A DNA stretch of 36,271 nt from contig JSYX01000353.1 of assembly GCA_000787465.1 (NCBI GenBank), forward strand, positions 1 through 36,271. The letters run 5' to 3'. The position numbers were made by a program, and so were the translations under genes. Source of the stretch: Thermomucor indicae-seudaticae. Lineage: Eukaryota; Mucoromycota; Mucoromycetes; Mucorales; Lichtheimiaceae. Below are positions 34,045-36,271 of the stretch, one piece after another. Each line of letters opens with the position of its first letter. Position 1 is the stretch's first letter. The notes under the pieces were generated by a model. That model saw only the letters and a list, made by a program, of their open reading frames with translations. It was not told the origin of the DNA and did no database searches.

Positions 34045-35000
34045 TTATGACCAAGGGAATGGTTTGGGAGCTGTAATAGGAAACAAGCGATACTCGGATC
34101 TGGCATGTAGAGAGTTGTCTTCCAAGGGAAACCCGAATATGGGATCTTCATCATCTTGTCGCTGATGCTCCATGACAAATATACCGTCTTCATCATCCGG
34201 TGCATTATGGTTACTACTAGTGCTAATGATACTTGTGTGGATGGACTGACGCGGATGATGCTGCCTTTGACTGTTGGTTGCACCAGGGATATTGATTGCC
34301 CTGGGCCAGCTAGCAGCGACGACCAGATCATCCTCGGCGCCGTCTTGGCTGCTCGAGCTACTACTGCTGTTGTTCAGTTGGTGGTGGTACAACATGGGTT
34401 GCCAGGACATTGCATTGCGCCAGGATGACGAAAGCGAGTGCCTAGCCAGGTGGCGCTGCGACCGGGTTAGCTCTTCGGGGGTCAAGAGATCATTCAGGGA
34501 CGAAGGCAAGGCTGGAACCCAGTCGTCGTCGTCGTTATCATCCAGATCGTCACGTGTACGGTTTGCTGCGGACCAGTTCAGATGCTCAGGCGGCAGCCTC
34601 AGCGCCCGATTATCATTCAGAGGCGGACTATGCAGCAATGCACACCTGGAGCCAAATTTGCAGTTGCCCTTTAGAAAGTACTTGCAGATAGAAGACTCGG
34701 GGTCCTGGCTATGCGAGAACACACAGTTGGCCCCAGCAGTACATGTGCCCTGTTTGAAAAATTTACACGGAACATGCGAGAGGTTGGATGCTGTATATAA
34801 AAAGTGAGCAACCGGGCTCAATTGTGTACACCTGCACTTCTTTACTTACACTTGTTCTTGGCACCACCACCGCCTCGCTGGTGACATTGGTTGCGCGACC
34901 TTTTTGTCTGTAAAGACGAAGGCAAACTGGAAGGAGAACTTTTGGATAACTGGTCAAGGCTCAGACGATCGAGCTTGTCAGTCAGCAGTAATTCACTCAT
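34045..35000 (-). CDS. Tandem CCCH zinc-finger protein (Lee1-like)
   Basis: Two exons, 35000-34850 and 34790-34045, give 298 residues. Two CX7CX5CX3H fingers sit side by side near residues 56-100: CKFFKQGTCTAGANCVFSH and CKYFLKGNCKFGSRCALLH. They resemble fungal Lee1-type and other RNA-binding CCCH proteins. The rest is low-complexity: a basic GGGGAKNK patch before the fingers, then acidic DDNDDDD, a poly-Ser run and a His-rich area, ending in IFGFPLEDNS and PKPFPWS. The intron falls between the basic patch and the first finger. A role in mRNA binding is inferred from the finger type, and the target is unknown. The start at 35000 is the first ATG giving the MSELLLTDKLDRLSL helix common before such fingers. 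Confidence 0.83.
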
Positions 35001-35486
35001 GGCAAAAGTCGTCTTGTTGGAATTAGAGGTGCAAGTTGCTCTGGAAAAAGGGAAAGAAAGCGAGAAAGGAAAAATGGGGTAAACCCGTTGATGCAAACAT
35101 CCAGGTCATGCGCACTTGCAGCCATTCAATGGTTGCACAAAACCCACCCAGTCAGTTGTCCAATAACTACCTGCGTACTGTGTTATCTTCAAAAGATGGT
35201 ACCAATAAAATGCTTCGCCACTCGTGCACCTAAAAAGAGAGATGTTACTGTTCGTACTGAACAGTAGCAGAAGATGAAAAGAATTATGATATCTATAATT
35301 CGCAAGCGAAACTTGGTTCACTTCAAGTCCAGTGAATAAAGGCATTCTACCTGTTTAGTAATAACAGGTGCGAATTTTTGCGGTCTGCTTTGCGTATCTA
35401 ATGCTCCTCTATATGCATGCTGGGGAAAAAATAGTACATTCGTAGGTAGAGCGGGTGTAGTACATGAAATCAGAGTTGCGGTATGC
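35001..35486. other. Intergenic, no gene recognised
   Basis: A stretch of 486 bp between two minus-strand genes. It should contain the promoter of the CCCH gene and the terminator of the SRP40-like gene. Only short unrelated frames are seen. Confidence 0.45.
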
Positions 35487-36271
35487 TTATTCTTCAAATT
35501 TGATGCTATGCGATTCAAATGTAATGCGGCCACCGGCGTAAGAGCCTTTCTTTTTCTTGTTCTTGGCAGCTCTGAACTTGTCTCCTCGCTTGGTGCTCAA
35601 GTCCTTGTGAGCTTTCCAGCCATAAGATGTCTCGTCTGAACCGCCCTTTGCTGTGTAAGACATGTCCTTCTGGCGCTCGTCCACAAACTCAACCTCCTCC
35701 GGCCTTACTCGACGAAAGGGCGTACCAGTCTACGAAAATAATCCCAAGTTAGCAATTATTCCCATCATTTACCATATTATGGCTTACGTTGTTACGCCTA
35801 AATAGAAAGAGTCAGCGATGACAATGGCTCAAATCAGGAGGTTATTCTCACTTACTTTGCTTTTGGTACCACTCCATTTTCCTTATCGATAGGTCGCTTT
35901 TGACCTGCCTGGCTAGGTTCGTTCTCTTTGTCATCAGCTTCTTTCATTTCAACATCCTCATCAGCCTTGTCGCTGCCAGAAGAACTGTCACTCGAGGATG
36001 AGGCTTCTTCTTTCTTGGTATCTTCTTCCTCATTATCGGAATCATCATCACTGGAGGAACTGTCGCTGCTGTCTGAACTGCTTGAAGAAGAGCCACCAGC
36101 ATTCTTTCCCTCTTTGTCTTCGTCACTGCTGTCTGAGTCACTTGATGAAGAACTACTAGATTCCTTTTCCTCGTCTTCATCGTCGCTACTTTCGGATTCA
36201 CTTGAAGAGCTGTCGGACTCCTTATCGTCTTTCTTTTCCTCTTCCTCTTCGTCACTGCTTTCAGACTCACT
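35487..36271 (-). CDS. SRP40: SRP40/Nopp140-like nucleolar phosphoprotein, C-terminal part
   Basis: The gene is cut by the right edge, so the N-terminus (LisH region in the family) is missing. The visible part starts with alternating Ser/Glu/Asp and Lys blocks (about 35970-36271), typical casein-kinase-2 target repeats of Nopp140/SRP40. It continues QAGQKRPIDKENG, then the conserved C-terminal domain TPFRRVRPEEVEFVDERQKD, SYTAKGGSDETSYGWKAHKD, RGDKFRAAKNKKKKGSYAGG and a final ITFESHSIKFEE. The family acts as a chaperone for snoRNPs and supports RNA polymerase I function in the nucleolus. Two introns flank a 10-nt exon at 35788-35797. Frames other than the acidic one on this strand are shadows of the repeats. 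Confidence 0.9.
35788..35797 (-). other. 10-nt microexon of the SRP40-like gene
   Basis: On the coding strand it reads GCGTAACAAC between TTTAG and GTAAGCC. Including it joins VPKAK to RNN and TGTPFRRV in phase, just before the conserved SRP40 C-terminal domain. Confidence 0.75.
35970..36271 (-). repeat. Ser/Asp/Glu-coding degenerate repeat array
   Basis: Degenerate repeats of about 60-70 bp encode acidic serine blocks separated by short basic spacers. They form the central repeat region of the SRP40-like protein and continue beyond the window. Confidence 0.8.

Noticed and set aside
35944..36270. Basic Lys/Arg/Thr-rich frame on the minus strand
   Set aside because: It is a shadow of the Ser/Asp/Glu repeats of the SRP40-like protein in another frame.
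1..36271. CRISPR arrays, bacterial operons, rRNA
   Set aside because: No regularly spaced direct repeats or rRNA-like sequence were seen. Spliced genes show a eukaryotic nuclear genome.

Overview
The window is nuclear DNA from a fungus, most likely Mucoromycota (Mucorales or a near relative). Genes are broken by many short GT-AG introns of about 45-90 bp. The window carries a CotH-type spore-coat kinase-fold protein, typical of that phylum and absent from most Dikarya, and an MT-A70 methyltransferase with a DPPW motif, a family expanded in early-diverging fungi. The order cannot be fixed from sequence alone. Identifications come from reading motifs; no database search was run.

Left part (1-8.6 kb): about 0.8 kb without a gene, a frameshifted F-box/LRR pseudogene (about 807-1800), the DNA primase small subunit (minus), dihydrofolate synthetase FOL3 (plus, divergent from primase), a bacterial-type tryptophanyl-tRNA synthetase (plus), and a secreted S1 serine protease (minus) whose stop lies 28 bp from the synthetase stop.

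Middle (8.7-21 kb): a decayed Tnp2-type (CACTA-like) transposase, a single-pass membrane protein with an LEA-2-like outer domain, a P-loop kinase of the 2-phosphoglycerate kinase/LPA1 family, a long DHX29/YLR419W-type DExH helicase (minus, about 13.56-19.29 kb), and an AAAP amino-acid transporter (minus). About 0.7-1.1 kb upstream of the transporter lies a dense cluster of ten GATA-factor cores. A gene-poor stretch of about 5 kb (21-26 kb) follows and holds only a possible pogo-like terminal-repeat relic.

Right part (26-36.3 kb): a multi-pass membrane protein of unknown function with a 14-nt microexon, a 760-aa SANT/Myb-like plus MT-A70 methyltransferase fusion assembled from 13 in-phase exons (the most interesting gene here), the CotH-like protein, a tandem CCCH zinc-finger protein, and the C-terminal part of an SRP40/Nopp140 nucleolar protein that runs off the right edge and contains a 10-nt microexon.

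The neighbours do not form a pathway. Most are housekeeping genes (replication, folate, translation, nucleolus) mixed with surface and secreted proteins. The methyltransferase fusion is the best candidate for an underdescribed system: a one-polypeptide DNA-binding plus adenine-N6-methyltransferase architecture.
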